A stretch of DNA of 64,000 bases from Mesostigma viride (lineage: Eukaryota; Streptophyta; Mesostigmatophyceae; Mesostigmatales; Mesostigmataceae), in NCBI GenBank assembly GCA_009746045.1, contig RPFO01000246.1, positions 2,969,758 through 3,033,757 of the forward strand. The letters run 5' to 3'. How positions within the stretch are numbered: the stretch's first letter is position 1; each line of letters starts with the position of its first letter. Made by a program: the position numbers and the translations under genes. Positions 11,801 through 22,304 of this stretch are shown here, piece by piece. Under the pieces are notes generated by a model, which saw nothing but the letters and a program-made list of their open reading frames with translations, was not told the origin of the DNA and did no database searches.

Positions 11801-12402
11801 TGCCTGATGAGGTGCTTGAGGATGAGAAGCCTCGAGTCATAGCCCGGTTGGTGGAGAGTACCCCTGATCTGATTTTGTCTGGGATTGACTTTGCCCAGCC
11901 TATCACCTTGGAGATCTTTGTTGACAGTTCCATGGATGCTCGCCAGGTTACCAAGGTCAGGGGGAGATCTGCTGCTCTGTTTGCTTTTTATCAGAGCAGG
12001 GCAAGTTTGTTCAGCTGGTACAGCAGACTGCAGAAGAGGGTCTGTATCAGTTCAGATGTGGCAGAATGCAGGGCCATATGCGAGGGGATCCAGTCCAGCC
12101 TGTACATAAAGGAGTTAATGCTGGAGCTGGCTTCAGTTACCCCTTGGACCTTGCAGATGGAGACGTTGTTGCTAACAGACAGCATGGGTATGGTCCAGTT
12201 TGTTCACAAGCAGCTGGCCAGAAGCCGGGACCTGGATTATTTGTTGCTGAAGGAGTTGGCCAGTTTGGTTGACTTGAAGCATATCCCTGGCGAGGAGAAC
12301 CCTGCTGATGCATTGACAAAGCTGCCACACAAGGCCCCAGCCCAGTACAATGTACTGAGGAAGCTCATGAATGCTGACTGTCAAGTCGGTCTATCTGTCT
12401 AA
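8845..12402 (+). CDS. pol: Copia-like Pol: integrase, retropepsin-like domain, RT, RNase H
   Basis: One open frame of 1185 residues. Integrase: zinc-finger-like LHTMFGH ... CQQVAQACKC near 130-170, core D189 (VQVDIQ), D242 (QCDIQFE) and E272 (VVERAIQ). The D-E spacing of 29 is shorter than the usual 35. Then a retropepsin-like stretch: IDTNAQVSVMG with D522, and GPVILGQNFLG near 582-592. RT of copia type: D787 (LLDFKRAFL), GLEGLRSSPIIW, SVDPCLLL, and HGDD with D883/D884 in place of YVDD. RNase H: D1027 (FVDSS), E1074 (VAECRA), D1112 (LLTDSMG) and D1155 (PADALTK). The order integrase-protease-RT is unusual, since Ty1/copia has protease first. No DTG/DSG motif occurs before integrase. Confidence 0.88.
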   Translation: MPPGVCNEAASDSSEGQPHALVKEPIGHDGASLVTTESMPAVAAVVTRQRARHGGAEPEVGPGDVDPGGSQKHSDRAGLAQDGQDEDRAGDSLTGTTLVPPVHKGSVHTLSANNDNKRFSLLYDIASRLHTMFGHAAQSLQVARRLGGSELYSICQQVAQACKCRLVARKPKQSHARTPILQPGHVQVDIQRIRGLKLLVAVDRYTKYKTLEILPDMEKPTLIAALKLTRSRYPGLELLQCDIQFECCENLPEFPELLITPRESHGQQGVVERAIQEIKTVLLVERIPRTSSAIVTSAWLRSVEDRLNLRTPMFFGDIAINPLMLHTRMLPADAEQAWKEKLEAKFLKLRQKDKGWSVLEPNVGQQVVVWKEPSFPGKRGSWHDGVVTRVEAAGHKCWVAIDGSQAVHRLSWSKIRPRGGNQGDLFQVPAGVQGGGDVELPDQGATAVSSPQGDPGPAPGVPSHTVVGQAGGQAAPPERPDTRPRGVRLSDIVQALQRAKKEPKVSKLVQLDEPEVAAMEIDTNAQVSVMGPQHTGELLVGEPSCPWVSDFSGRTHLRVLGEVTAPVMGVDVTFLVLEDYDGPVILGQNFLGNPGISIRATALRRDGWGMIPLENFRTTFPVRCRAKPVKGVKWDEGEVPPAASLVIPAVLHPSSIGITHRSLAAHSPLTYDQLVQEMSSPTLFEAWKLAFSKALEEWLQFECAAPTDRRPPASRKLALRFVLKRKVVDEVSVPHVRPVLNEYHGTGSLPGEELYTPGMLHDTWRILLCLYVGLLNRGAAMSSVLLDFKRAFLKSDPEVARRVWKQDEPYCVEVPAIWKLELHQQFLVILKGLEGLRSSPIIWRLTLQEALISECGLRVSSVDPCLLLAQWEGLPVYASLHGDDLHLLAPTTWLKKFIPVISGKFSLGKELWQEPNKPVVFCGMQATLFRRDGEWSIRLQAGGDYKQTIVKALPEKITQAAGPELRGMWAWFASICGPSLMVHSRMPDEVLEDEKPRVIARLVESTPDLILSGIDFAQPITLEIFVDSSMDARQVTKVRGRSAALFAFYQSRASLFSWYSRLQKRVCISSDVAECRAICEGIQSSLYIKELMLELASVTPWTLQMETLLLTDSMGMVQFVHKQLARSRDLDYLLLKELASLVDLKHIPGEENPADALTKLPHKAPAQYNVLRKLMNADCQVGLSV

Positions 12403-13149
12403 AAGCTGAGAGCTGGGTGCTTAAGTCTCTGGATATCAGGCTGGGAGCTTGATTGTACATAATCCTGAGCACACCTTGAGGGGTGAGACATGTCTCTGGT
12501 GTGGGAATGTCTGACATTGTCTCTGATGGAGAGATGTCTATCTGGGGTTTTCATCTCAGTCTGAGGTTTCCCCAGATCTGTGGTTTGTGGGCGGGGTTCG
12601 ATTCCCTGGTGCCGTCTTAAGGCGGAGTTTCACGGACTGGCTGACCCATCCACCATGCTGGTGAGGTGGCGACAGGTCCCCTGATTTTCCACGGTTGGAA
12701 CGAGTATGGGAGCTTGTGTTTTGCATGTGCTTCGCGTAGATGTTGTGTCTGGTTCGATAAGGGGCAGCAGACCGGCGCCGACTCCCGTCTGGGGGTCAGC
12801 AATGTTTTCTGATGAGCTGTTGTGGGTGATCTGTGGGGTTTCGCCTAAGGTCCTGAAGGTTGTACATACTTCTCAAGTTCTTAACTGAACACCTATGGGC
12901 TGCCACAGTTGGCCAACCTCTTGTACATGGGTAACACAACGAGCCTCCCGTGAAGGGATAGGGACTCATTGTAATTTGTTTGTGCTCCTGAGCCAGTATG
13001 GGTGCTATGTACATATAATAAGGAATCCAAGCTGACTGTCATGCCCAGCGGGTTGTGACTTGTAGTCGGGGAGGATGTCCAGTACCCATTGTGTGTGTTT
13101 GTATGTAGACTTGTGTGAGCTGCTACAGCTCAAGAAAAGAAAGGATTGG
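12403..13149 (+). other. 3' untranslated region of copia-like element with purine tract
   Basis: 747 bp between the pol stop and the 3' LTR with no supported ORF. The last 18 bases (13132-13149) are purine-rich (AAGAAAAGAAAGGATTGG), the expected polypurine tract that primes plus-strand synthesis. Confidence 0.7.
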
Positions 13150-13845
13150 AGTTAACGCCAAGCGCATTGGCGTGATCCTGATTCGGCATATCTCTGCGAT
13201 TCCAGCGGCACCGGAACGAGTTCATTCCGACAAGTATCAAGAAAGTTATGGCGTTCCGACTTCCCGGTCGCGCGCGAGCGCGAGCCGGCTGTTCTTCTAA
13301 GTCGGACGTGAATATTTGCCGACGACATATGGGGTCGACAGTAATTCCTGGGCTGACAGGAATTAGGTGCTGTACCTACGACGGTATTGGATTAATACGT
13401 CGTACGCAGGAAATAGGAACCTTAACCTGTGGTCTGTTGGTACCGCAGGCTTAGTCCTGGACTTCTAGGTGCAGATGCAATAATCACTGTGGTGACTGTA
13501 CTCTGTGGTCACTGTGCCTGTATGGCAGACCTACTGTATAGGAACTGGGCGCTGTACAGGTAGTGAATACTGTACCGGGGTGTTATTACTGAGCAGGCCT
13601 CCTAGGCTGCTCAGGACTAGCAAGCACAGTGCACAAGTATATAAACAATAGGCCAGTGCCAATGGGCATCTCTTGCGAGCCCGCCTCACGTGTTGTGCCT
13701 TGACTTGGCAAACGCGTGTACAAGCCTCAAGTGTGTGAGCGCTGTAACATTATCCAATTTTAACAAAGCTCCGTTTCCAACCATATTCACACATTGCTGC
13801 ATTGCAACCATATCCTTCACATTGCGTTTGCTAAGAACGTTAACT
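13150..13845 (+). repeat. 3' LTR of the copia-like element
   Basis: 696 bp, AGTTAACG...CGTTAACT. Differences from the 5' LTR are a handful of substitutions and small indels (for example near 13661-13675, GCCAATGGGCATCTC against GCCATTTGGGCAGATCTC), so the insertion is fairly recent. Confidence 0.93.
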
Positions 13846-14044
13846 CCTGCCCTACTCCAAGAGGACGTGAGGGCTACGTATGCCTTTCAGCACGACTATG
13901 CTGGCCCCAGAGCCACAGGTACCTCGCTCCAGGAAGACGCTGGGTTCGTGGAAGCCCATTTTCTCAACCTGTTCCAGCGTATGGTACATGATCAGCAACG
14001 GCACGAGCAGCGTCACGGGGCCCTGATATCAAGGTTGATTCATG

Positions 14045-14565
14045 TGGAGGCCGGGCCCACTTCAAATGTTCCGAAAAGTGTGACACTTTTTGTCGTTTTT
14101 TTTACTTTTTCGACGATCGTCACTCTGCAGAGTGATTCGTCGTGCGAAATCGTGCGAAATTGTGTGAAATTTGCTGAAATCGTGTGAAATTTGCTGAAAT
14201 CGTGCGAATTTGTGCGAAATTTGCTAAAATTGTGCGAAATTTCATGTGAAAAATGTCGACGGTAAAAAATTTTGATGTGCACAACGTGTGTGAATTCATG
14301 CGAAATTTTGTCAAACGTCACTCCCCAAAACGACCCTTGGTTGAAATCCATGCGAAATCGTGCGAAATCATGCAAAATTGTGCGAAATCGTGCGAAATCG
14401 TGCAAAATCGTGCGAAATCGTGCGAAAATGTGTGAAAATTTTGCGAAAATCACGCGAAAATCACGCGAATTAACTCGTGCGATTTTTTTTTTTTTGCGAA
14501 AATAGCGAAAAAGTGTCACACACTTGGCTTGGACGGCGGAACATTTGAAGTGGGCCCGGCCTGGA
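14045..14565. mobile_element. 513-bp MITE (14049-14561) inside Ty3 ORF3
   Basis: Inverted ends of about 25 bp (GGCCGGGCCCACTTCAAATG ... CATTTGAAGTGGGCCCGGCC) flanked by TGGA at 14045-14048 and 14562-14565. Removing the element and one TGGA restores the ORF3 reading frame. The interior is a degenerate array of roughly 10-bp units of the type GTGCGAAATC, so ORFs there on either strand are repeat artefacts. The superfamily is unclear: a 4-bp (or 5-bp, TGGAG) duplication with GGCC ends fits no family well. Confidence 0.85.
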
Positions 14566-15598
14566 GGGTAATTTGGTTACTCAGATGGCAGAACACTTGA
14601 GGGCTGCATGGGCACCTTCCACTTGTGGGTTCTGCTGTGCCTGCAGCCTCTGAGGCTCAGGTAGCTCAGGAGGCTATCCCCACCACGGTGGCCTCAGTTC
14701 CCTCCTCTACGGAGGCTCCTCCACCCCCTAAGGTGGTGGTACACTTGCCCAGGTCTGTTGTCCCAACAAAACAGGTGGAGCAGTACTTGGACCACCGTAA
14801 ATGTGTTCCTGAACAGTGCGAGTGGTGTAAATCCTTGTACACAGCCATGAAGGCCCTCGACCAGACAGTGGTGGAGGAGGGTGAACTAGTACCTGAGGGT
14901 ATGGTAGAGTTGGCCCTGGACTGTCTGCCCCCCAGTCTTTGTGAGATTGGTTCACCCATGGTGGCTTACAAATTATGCACACCGTCTTTGCAGTGTACCC
15001 GTGGCCTTCGTTTGACATGAGGCCGGTGGAGGGCCAGGACTTGATGGCGGCTCTGCCCAGTGACCTGAGACTCGCCTTTGCAGAGCTCAAGCCAGTTGGT
15101 TATTCCCAGACCTACACTGAGCTACTCGAGCAAGCTGTCAAGCAGGGAGAGTTTGACATGACTCCGTCGTCCAGCTGCTCTGTGATGTCATGTTTCCCAC
15201 ACAAGGACAGCACGGTCTTCGTGGGGCTGCAGTTACCAAAGTTCCCTAACGAGCTGAGGGCCAGGCTCACGCCCTTGAGGGTGCTGGTACCCATCTTGGG
15301 GGCCAGGTGGGGGCCTATCAAGGCCTTTCTACAGCTGTGGTGGTCCTACAGCAGCTGGCTATGTCGCCATAAGACTGCCAGTGGCTGGGTCTTCGACCCC
15401 CTCCGACAGGCTGTGGTTACTCTGTCCTACCCTGCCCAGTGCAGTAGGTTTTCAGCTGAGTTGGGCAAGGCTGCTGAGACCTGCCTGGCTATTCAGGTCA
15501 GCAGGAACTGGCCAGATCTGGTGTCCATGGTGGAGCATTTCCCAGTGTTTGGAACGAGGGGGAAGGATACGAAGAAGGGGGATTGGTTCACTTTGTGA

Positions 15599-15980
15599 AG
15601 GGTTTCCAGGATGGTTGGAGATGGGGCTGTGGAGTGAGGTGGGGATCCAGAATGGAGGAGGCCAGTTCTGATGTCCACTCCAGATTTCCAGTAATGACAG
15701 TTCTGGGTTCATGGTAGTCTTGCAGTTGTATTATCCAGGCATGGTTGCCTGTGTGTTAGTCACTTGATGACATTTCATCTGTGGGTGAATTTGTCTTATT
15801 CAAGGTTGACCAGGATCAGATGATAATGAGATAGGAGGCCCTTTGGGGATGTAAAAACCCACTTGCTTGTCCCAAGAGGTGGTGGACTTCCTGTTTATTG
15901 TTGTGTTGTTTTTGTGGAGGTTGTTGTTTTATTCTTCTTGGCTTCTAGGAACTGGGAGTTCCAGTCTTGAGGGGGAGATA
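15599..15980 (+). other. Copy 1 Ty3 3' untranslated region ending in polypurine tract
   Basis: No ORF. It ends GAGGGGGAGATA at 15969-15980 directly before the LTR. The same tract precedes the 3' LTRs of copies 2 and 3 on the minus strand, which identifies it as the plus-strand primer. Confidence 0.8.
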
Positions 15981-16684
15981 TGTAACAACCAAATGTTACA
16001 TCCAAAGTTTTCCTACTGTTGATCTTATTATGAGTTCTTTAGGACAATTATTTGGGAATTTAGGAGGCTTCGACGTCTGATGGATATTGGGCCTGCTGAG
16101 ATCTGTAGAATTTATTGTTCTACCCTCATTGGTCGTGGCCTGATCCACGTAGGGTACTTTGCATGGTTTTATTCAGTCAGTCATAGATTCTCTTTAATAC
16201 CGTTGTACCTGGTGGATCTGGTTCCAGGTCATGGAGATTCCGTATGTGCTGGCTTTGTGTTGTGTTGAGGATTCGGAAGCTAAGATCTTATCTTGAGTGA
16301 TTTTCACTTTTGATTGGTCCTCCCGGGTTAGGGCTGAGCCGACCCTGCGTGAATGATGACTTTTATCCTGTTTGTGGCGGCTGTGCATGTGTGCGTGTAA
16401 GAAAGCTAAAGCTATGGTGTAATTCAAGGGTTTCCTTGTTTCATCAATCAAACAACCCTTGCTAAAAGTCAACTATAACTTCAACAGATAGTCGACTTGG
16501 ATATAACTTGTCTGTTGTGTCTAACAAGGGTGGGGACTCATTCCCTTAACTGTTGAAGATCCATCTTCATTGCTTCTCTGCAGACGTGAAGTTATCTGTC
16601 GCGACTCCAACCCAGGTATAAAGATCTTTTCACATCAATGTTGAAACTGAGGCTGTTGCAAACACAACATTTTTAGTCGTTACA
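15981..16684 (+). repeat. 3' LTR of Ty3 copy 1
   Basis: 704 bp with TGTAAC...GTTACA ends. It is related to but clearly diverged from the 780-bp LTRs of copies 2 and 3. A shared block near 16122-16152 (CTCATTGGTCGTGGCCTGAT) occurs once here and twice in the other LTRs. Confidence 0.85.
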
Positions 16685-16799
16685 GGAGTACTATGCTAAT
16701 CTCATTAGAAAAATAATTACACAAAAGTTTAAACAAATATCGTCTGCATCATCCCCCAACAGTAGAGGATGAATTAATTAATCCCCCAACCGTTAAGCA
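16685..16799 (-). other. LINE 3' untranslated sequence, also found near 62196-62290
   Basis: The stretch beginning GTACTATGCTAATCTC is repeated at about 62202 next to the GGAT array. It adjoins the end of the minus-strand LINE frame and may be its 3' tail. Confidence 0.45.
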
Positions 16800-17924
16800 C
16801 TAGATGGGGATGTAATCCTCATCCGAGCTGTCCTCTACTGTAATGGCAGACGAGGCGGTAGTGTAGCGGCTATCCTCAGGACCAATAACCTCCACCTGCG
16901 GACTTCTACCCTGGCTAGCAACGGGCCGCGGGGCCCGTGGGGAGAAAACAGGAGCATACCCCTCGGGGAGGTGCTTATCGCAGATGGCAGCCCATTTCTC
17001 CTTGTCAATCATGCGGGCGCGGAGTACGGATAGTCCCAGAAGCCCTGCATCTTCGAGCAGTTGTGTCACATAGGTCCGGGTCGCGCCGCGCCGGTGCCCG
17101 GCGCGCGCAAGTTTGCCAGTGGGTTGCGATGGGACAAGGGGACCCTGCCAGAGGAGCCGGAGGTGTCTACCTGGTTGGCCCGTCTTAAGCCCCCCGGCAG
17201 GGCCCACATCGGTATTCACTTGGTCTGTGCGGGCAAGATGGCCGGCAAAGAGGAGGCGGCGGTGTTGGATGGTATGGGTGACAAGAGGGAGCTCGCAGTA
17301 GAGCTCGGCCCGGGTGCGGCGTTCTTGGTAGCGGACGCCGAGGATATGACGGAGCATTCGAGTGACGGTGCCGTCAAGCTGCTGGCTCAGCGCCTGGTCC
17401 AGGGTCCACGCCTCGCAGCCATAAAGGAGGATGCTGAGGACAAGGGCCTTGAACAGAATGCGCTTGCGTCGCTCACTCAGGTAGCGACAGGTCCAGAACC
17501 TGTCGAGGCGGCGGAGGGCCGCCCAGGCCTGGCCAATGCGGGTGTTCAGTGACATGTCGTCGGCCGTGGAGGGAAGCCAGCTGCCAATGAGCTTGAAGCG
17601 AGCCGCCGGGGGGACGAGGCTGCCGTCTAGCAAAGGGAGGGTGGGTGGGGCTATCCCAGCAGGGAAGCCGATGGCCATGACCTCCGTTTTCTTGCTGATC
17701 ATAAGCCCCACCGCCCGCGCTTCCAGTGATAAGCTATCTAGCCACAGTTGGGCTGACTCTGGGGTTTCCACGAGTGTCGTGTCATCAGCGTAGATCAGAT
17801 CGCTCAGGCGGTAGGGTGGGTCAACCCCGCCGTAGCTGGCGTACTCCGTGACCTCGATCCCCGGCGGGCGCCCCTCCACCCGGGCGAAGCGGGCTTGTGC
17901 ACGCCGCATAATATAGTCCACCAT
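16800..17924 (-). pseudogene. 5'-truncated non-LTR retrotransposon (LINE) reverse transcriptase
   Basis: Open 374-residue frame. The RT catalytic box is LIYADDTTL near residues 43-51, followed by LDSLSLEARAVGLMISKKTEVMAIG and a LINE-type C-terminal part (WTLDQALSQQLDGTVTRMLRHILG ... HRRLLFAGHLAR). These are the palm end, thumb and linker of LINE ORF2. The endonuclease and the first RT blocks are missing: homology begins just upstream of MVDYIMRRAQ at 17924, and unrelated repeat DNA starts near 17940. This is the usual 5' truncation of target-primed integration. The frame ends with an acidic tail (SSDEDYIPI). The true 5' limit of the insertion was not determined. Confidence 0.88.
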
Positions 17925-17949
17925 AATGATGCACTATACTTTTCGTCCG

Positions 17950-18260
17950 AGGGTGGTAAAAAGGATCCGAGGCGTAAATTACCAGGTGGTAAATTACGCC
18001 TCGGCTCATTCTTACTATATACATCTCACCTACGATCCCACGCAGTAAGTTATCGCTGAGATCCTACCTACGACGCCGTAAGTTACGAGGTGGTAAGTTA
18101 CGACGTGGTAAGATTCCGACGTGGTAAGATTACGACGTGGTAAGATTCCGACGTGGTAAGATTCCGACGTGGTAAGATTACGACGTGGTAAGATTCCGAC
18201 GTGGTAAGATTCCGACGTGGTAATGTACGTACGGTAATTTACCACCTGGTAGTTTACGAT
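17950..18260. repeat. Short tandem array of about 17-bp GACGTGGTAAGATT units
   Basis: About nine imperfect units (CGACGTGGTAAGATTCC/AC) from about 18095 to 18225. They are flanked by related palindromic sequence (GTAAATTACCAGGTGGTAAATTAC near 17976). The outer parts look like the arms of a fold-back element; no TSD was established. Confidence 0.7.
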
Positions 18261-18985
18261 CCCGGTACTCGGTCCCGTAGGTTACGACGTCGTATGCTTC
18301 TCGCGTACAGTACCGGTACTACACTATCATGTCGCTATGTCGTTCTGAATTGCAGTACGCATGTCACTTAGAATTTCACTGAAGGAATTTCACTTATCAT
18401 TTCGGTCAACCTAACCCCTAACACCCATTTACCCGGGAAAAAAAAAATGAATGGCATTTGCAGCAAGGCTCATGCAAGACAAGTTTCTATTTCATAAACC
18501 ATTTCATTATTACATGCAGGATTACATGTCATGCACAAAAATCCAACGCCTTCACAGAAAGAGCATATCAAGTCTTCTGACGACAATATCAAGTCAATAT
18601 CAAAGTCGTGGCTTCTCTTCGTGGCTTGAAATACTGTTTCCATGCAGTGCTTAGGACAGCTCCGGGGATGTCGGCACCGCACAGAAGCTCCATCCGGGAG
18701 CAAGTGCGCCGGGGGAAGATGTTGTACATCCAGAGCTCGATATGTGCGGGATGCCGTCGTGTTGGAAACCGAGGTGTCTGCACAGAATTCCGCGCGCAGG
18801 CAGCTTGTGCCTTTACGGGGGAAGACCTGCGACACAAAAACCGTGTCCGGACAATGCAATACGGAGAAATGGCAACGGCAGATGGAGTCGGCTAAGGCCG
18901 CTTGTAAGGAAAGTGATTTTTAATGCACGAATAAATGTATAATGCATGCTACATCGCCATCGCTTGGGCGGTGAAAAGACAAGGA
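18261..18985. other. No supported feature
   Basis: Short overlapping frames in several readings show no recognisable domain and no codon continuity. Nothing beyond low-complexity patches is seen. Confidence 0.5.
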
Positions 18986-19215
18986 CCAACCACATGCCCC
19001 CACCTACCCTTCGTGCATCCCGCCCTTGACGAGGCACAACCATGTGCCCCCACCTACCCTTTGTGCGTCCCTCCCTTGACAAGAAACAAGCACGTGCACC
19101 TATCTAACCTTTGTGCATCCCTTCCTTGGCAAGGAACAAGCACACCCACCCACCTACTCCACATGCATCCCTCCCTTGACAAGGAACAAGCACGATCACC
19201 CAGCTACCCACTAGC
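18986..19215. repeat. Minisatellite of ACAAGGAACAAGCACGTGCACC type, small array
   Basis: About four to five units of roughly 55-60 bp containing CCCTCCCTTGACAAGGAACA. The same unit forms the long array at 42019-42975, and the 3' flanks of both arrays are also similar (GGCAGACCTTACAATGGCA against GGCATACCATACAATAGCA). The minisatellite is therefore part of a dispersed repeat. Confidence 0.8.
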
Positions 19216-19449
19216 ACGGCAGCAAGGCAGACCTTACAATGGCAAGTGATGTTTATCGGTAGAAACTGTTAGACAACTAGCAAACGAGCCAGCCGGTGAA
19301 GAGCAAGGCACGCATGCAAGGAATTTGTCGTTGCCTATGTCTACGCTTGTGTTAATTGTCACTGCAGTTGAAATCTGCATTTGCATCAGCAGGCCCGATC
19401 GAACCCCATGTCGCCACCCGCATTTCCACTTATACTTCACGGCCCCAAG

Positions 19450-19840
19450 TATTCTTCTCTTGTGCCTGCCTTTGCCCTAACTGTTACCCTAGCATCTGCC
19501 CTTGCCCCTATCCTTTGATCCCCAGTGTTTGCCGTTGCCCTCATCCTTCCCCTACTAGTGCCTGCCCTTGTCTTCATCTTTTCCCTTGTGCCTGCCCGTG
19601 CCCTTGTCCGTTCCCTCGTGCTTGACTTGTCCTAATCTCTTTCCCTTGCGCCTGCCCTTGCCCTTATCCGCTTCCCTTGTGCCTGCCCCTGCCCTTGTCA
19701 TTTCCCTTGAGCCTGCCCTTTTGGCAAGCACAAGTGCCTTAATCCTTTCCTTGGCCTTGTGCTTGCTCTTCCAGTTTCCCTTTCCTGTGCTCGTGCGGTT
19801 GCCTTTGCTCTTACCCGGGTGCTTGCCCTTGCCGTTTACA
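19450..19840. repeat. Degenerate CCTTGCC-rich tandem sequence
   Basis: Irregular repeats of the type TGCCTGCCCTTGCCCTTATC. The frames seen on both strands (Cys/Pro-rich and Lys/Gly-rich) are products of the repeat. Confidence 0.7.
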
Positions 19841-20570
19841 AGCTGCATTATTGTCTTAGCAAGCTAGCAAGTGCAAACTGGCACTGAGCCAGAAATGCAA
19901 GCAAAGCAGCCAGTGTAAATAAGGATGGACGGGAACAGTAGAAAGCTAGAGCTAGGTGGCTACGGTGCTAGAGCTCATGGCAACAAGGTGGTCCCATTCT
20001 TGCTGCATATTGGGTGCGTTGCGTGGGTGGGATATTGCGATAGGGGGACATTCTTGCCTTGGTTGTGTTTTCACATGCACCCGGTGCTGGAATTTATGCG
20101 TGCAAGGGTGGCTGGTATCCCAACCAACAGCCCAAGAGGAAAAAGAGTGCTTAGAAAGCAAGAATGACTTTATGTTGGTAATAGCAGTGGTGGCGGCAGC
20201 AAAAACTGTTGTTGTAGATGCAAGCTACAACACTGCTGATGGTTTCTCACACTAATGTGGATAATGATAATGCATGCCACTTAACGGGACCATATAAACC
20301 ACAACAAGAATAATCGTGAGAGCAAAAGAAAGAGGAGTACAAAACGGCCGGCTTACCTAGCTACAGCAAAAAAACTGCATGAAAAACAAGATAACTCACC
20401 TTTGTCGCAGCAGTGACCATATCAGACAGCTCACAAAAACTTGTTGATCCTTGAAACTTCCTGCTTGAAGGCAGCCACCAACGGTCTGGATTTTTCACCC
20501 CAGTCCTTCTCAACAGCCAAGGGAAAGGGAAAGAGAGAGGAGGGGTGCGGGAGGGACAAGAGAGCGGGGG
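19841..20570. other. No supported feature
   Basis: No conserved ORF, RNA gene or element end was recognised. Confidence 0.5.
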
Positions 20571-20575
20571 TGGGA

Positions 20576-21300
<725 letters not shown>

Positions 21301-22300
21301 TACAAGAAGTGCGGGTGGGGGTGGGAGAGGTGGGATGGAAGATTCACTACGTACGTTAGCAGGCGACTAAACTGCTACAATGACACAAAACCACGGAGCT
21401 AGGCCCTTAACTCCATCAGATCAGAGTGAAAACCCATGTTGAAACTGGGACAAATGCCATTAGAATGTTACTATGACCGTGGCTAGTAAACGTGAATTGA
21501 CACCCAGGTTGTGACTTCAACGATTGGAGGCAACCTTGCCAAGTCTCCCAAATGCAGTCGGCTAGACAAGCTTCACAAAAAACGCAGCAAACATGTTAAC
21601 GTTGCTAATATTCCAACGACGCGCATCCGCAGTCCGGCTGCCAATGAAGTCTTCTTGGTAGCCAGCTGTGCACAGAGGAACTCGTAACCGCTAGAGACGC
21701 CGATTTGCGAACAACTCATTACAATTACAAAGCGCAGGAAGCAGATGGCTATGCATCAACAATTACTTCCGCTCGCCCTCGTATTTAGCCAGGTCTATCT
21801 GCCCAAACTGGGTAAATGTTTTGCGATCGGTGAAATTGGCACTCTAGTGACTTACTTTCCCAGAAAGTGTCCATTCACACGACAACCGACTCACGCTCAC
21901 ACGTCGTGAGGAGTTGCCGATAGGATAAAGAAGCCGAACGATGAATTGCTGTACATAAATGCCACGCTAACGGCGTCGTGAACTGACTTCTTGCAATCAC
22001 GATTAAAGTGCCCGGCCCAACAACAAATTGGCGACACACGACCCCGCAACTGGAAAAGAATTCTGGCCACATTGATATACATCGGTTTGATAAAGTAAAA
22101 CCTCGCATTCGGTTCTGGCTAGCCTCAAACGCATGCGCCTTGAAACCTTTATCCTCCTGGCGGCCACAGTTTCTCGGTTCTCTTGTTCCGTTGGTCGTGC
22201 CGCTAGCGTGCCAGCCGCTCCAGTGCCTAAAATTCAAATTCGTGTTGTTCGAGAAAACGTTGTCGGGTCGGCGACGGCACGATGCCGGGCCGGGCTGCAT
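21301..22300. other. No supported feature
   Basis: Unique-looking sequence without a recognisable coding frame, RNA gene or element boundary. Confidence 0.5.
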
Positions 22301-22304
22301 GGGC

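Larger units (their letters stand above)
5809..13850 (+). mobile_element. Complete Ty1/copia-like LTR retrotransposon (5814-13845) with CCTGC target duplication
   Basis: Two LTRs (5814-6511 and 13150-13845) differ at only about nine places and are flanked by direct CCTGC at 5809-5813 and 13846-13850. Removing the element and one CCTGC restores the Ty3 ORF3 frame, confirming the boundaries. The LTRs begin AGTTAACG and end CGTTAACT, a perfect inverted pair but not the usual TG...CA. Internally: an upstream ORF, gag with zinc knuckle, one long pol frame with integrase before RT (copia order), a 747-bp 3' region and a purine tract. I found no recognisable initiator-Met primer site after the 5' LTR. 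Confidence 0.93.
5773..15598 (+). pseudogene. Ty3 ORF3, copy 1: unknown protein after integrase, broken by copia element and MITE
   Basis: An ATG 48 bases after the integrase stop opens a frame (5773-5813) that resumes exactly after the copia target duplication at 13851. It crosses the MITE site (14045-14565) and continues to the stop at 15596-15598, with frame changes near 14620 and 14975. The N-terminus is heptad-like and Gln/His-rich. Next comes a short Cys cluster (DHRKCVPEQCEWC), then DMRPVEGQDL, LTPLRVLVP, a Trp-rich stretch (FLQLWWSYSSW..RHK), VSRNWPDLV and a final GDWFTL. Copies 2 and 3 encode the same blocks. I recognise no known family. The place is that of env-like or accessory ORFs, but no signal peptide or membrane span is evident. 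Confidence 0.75.
1..16684 (+). mobile_element. Ty3/gypsy chromovirus, copy 1 (5' end outside window, nested insertions)
   Basis: The order protease end, RT, RNase H, integrase, chromodomain, ORF3, purine tract and 3' LTR is seen on the plus strand, the Ty3/gypsy order. The window opens inside the protease, so gag, primer site and 5' LTR are missing. Copy 2 (44152-53623, minus strand) is a close relative and serves as the reference for the breaks. Three insertions interrupt copy 1: a TIR element at 2187-3874, a copia-like element at 5814-13845 and a MITE at 14049-14561. Single-base frameshifts lie near 1063, 14620 and 14975. The element is therefore dead, and older than its passengers. Confidence 0.93.

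Noticed and set aside
12590-12615. GGTTCGATTCCC, a tRNA T-arm (B box)-like motif
   Set aside because: No matching acceptor 5' strand, D arm or anticodon arm upstream; it lies in the copia 3' region.
14040-14519. 159-residue frame of FARFRTISHD-like repeats
   Set aside because: Product of the decamer array inside the MITE.
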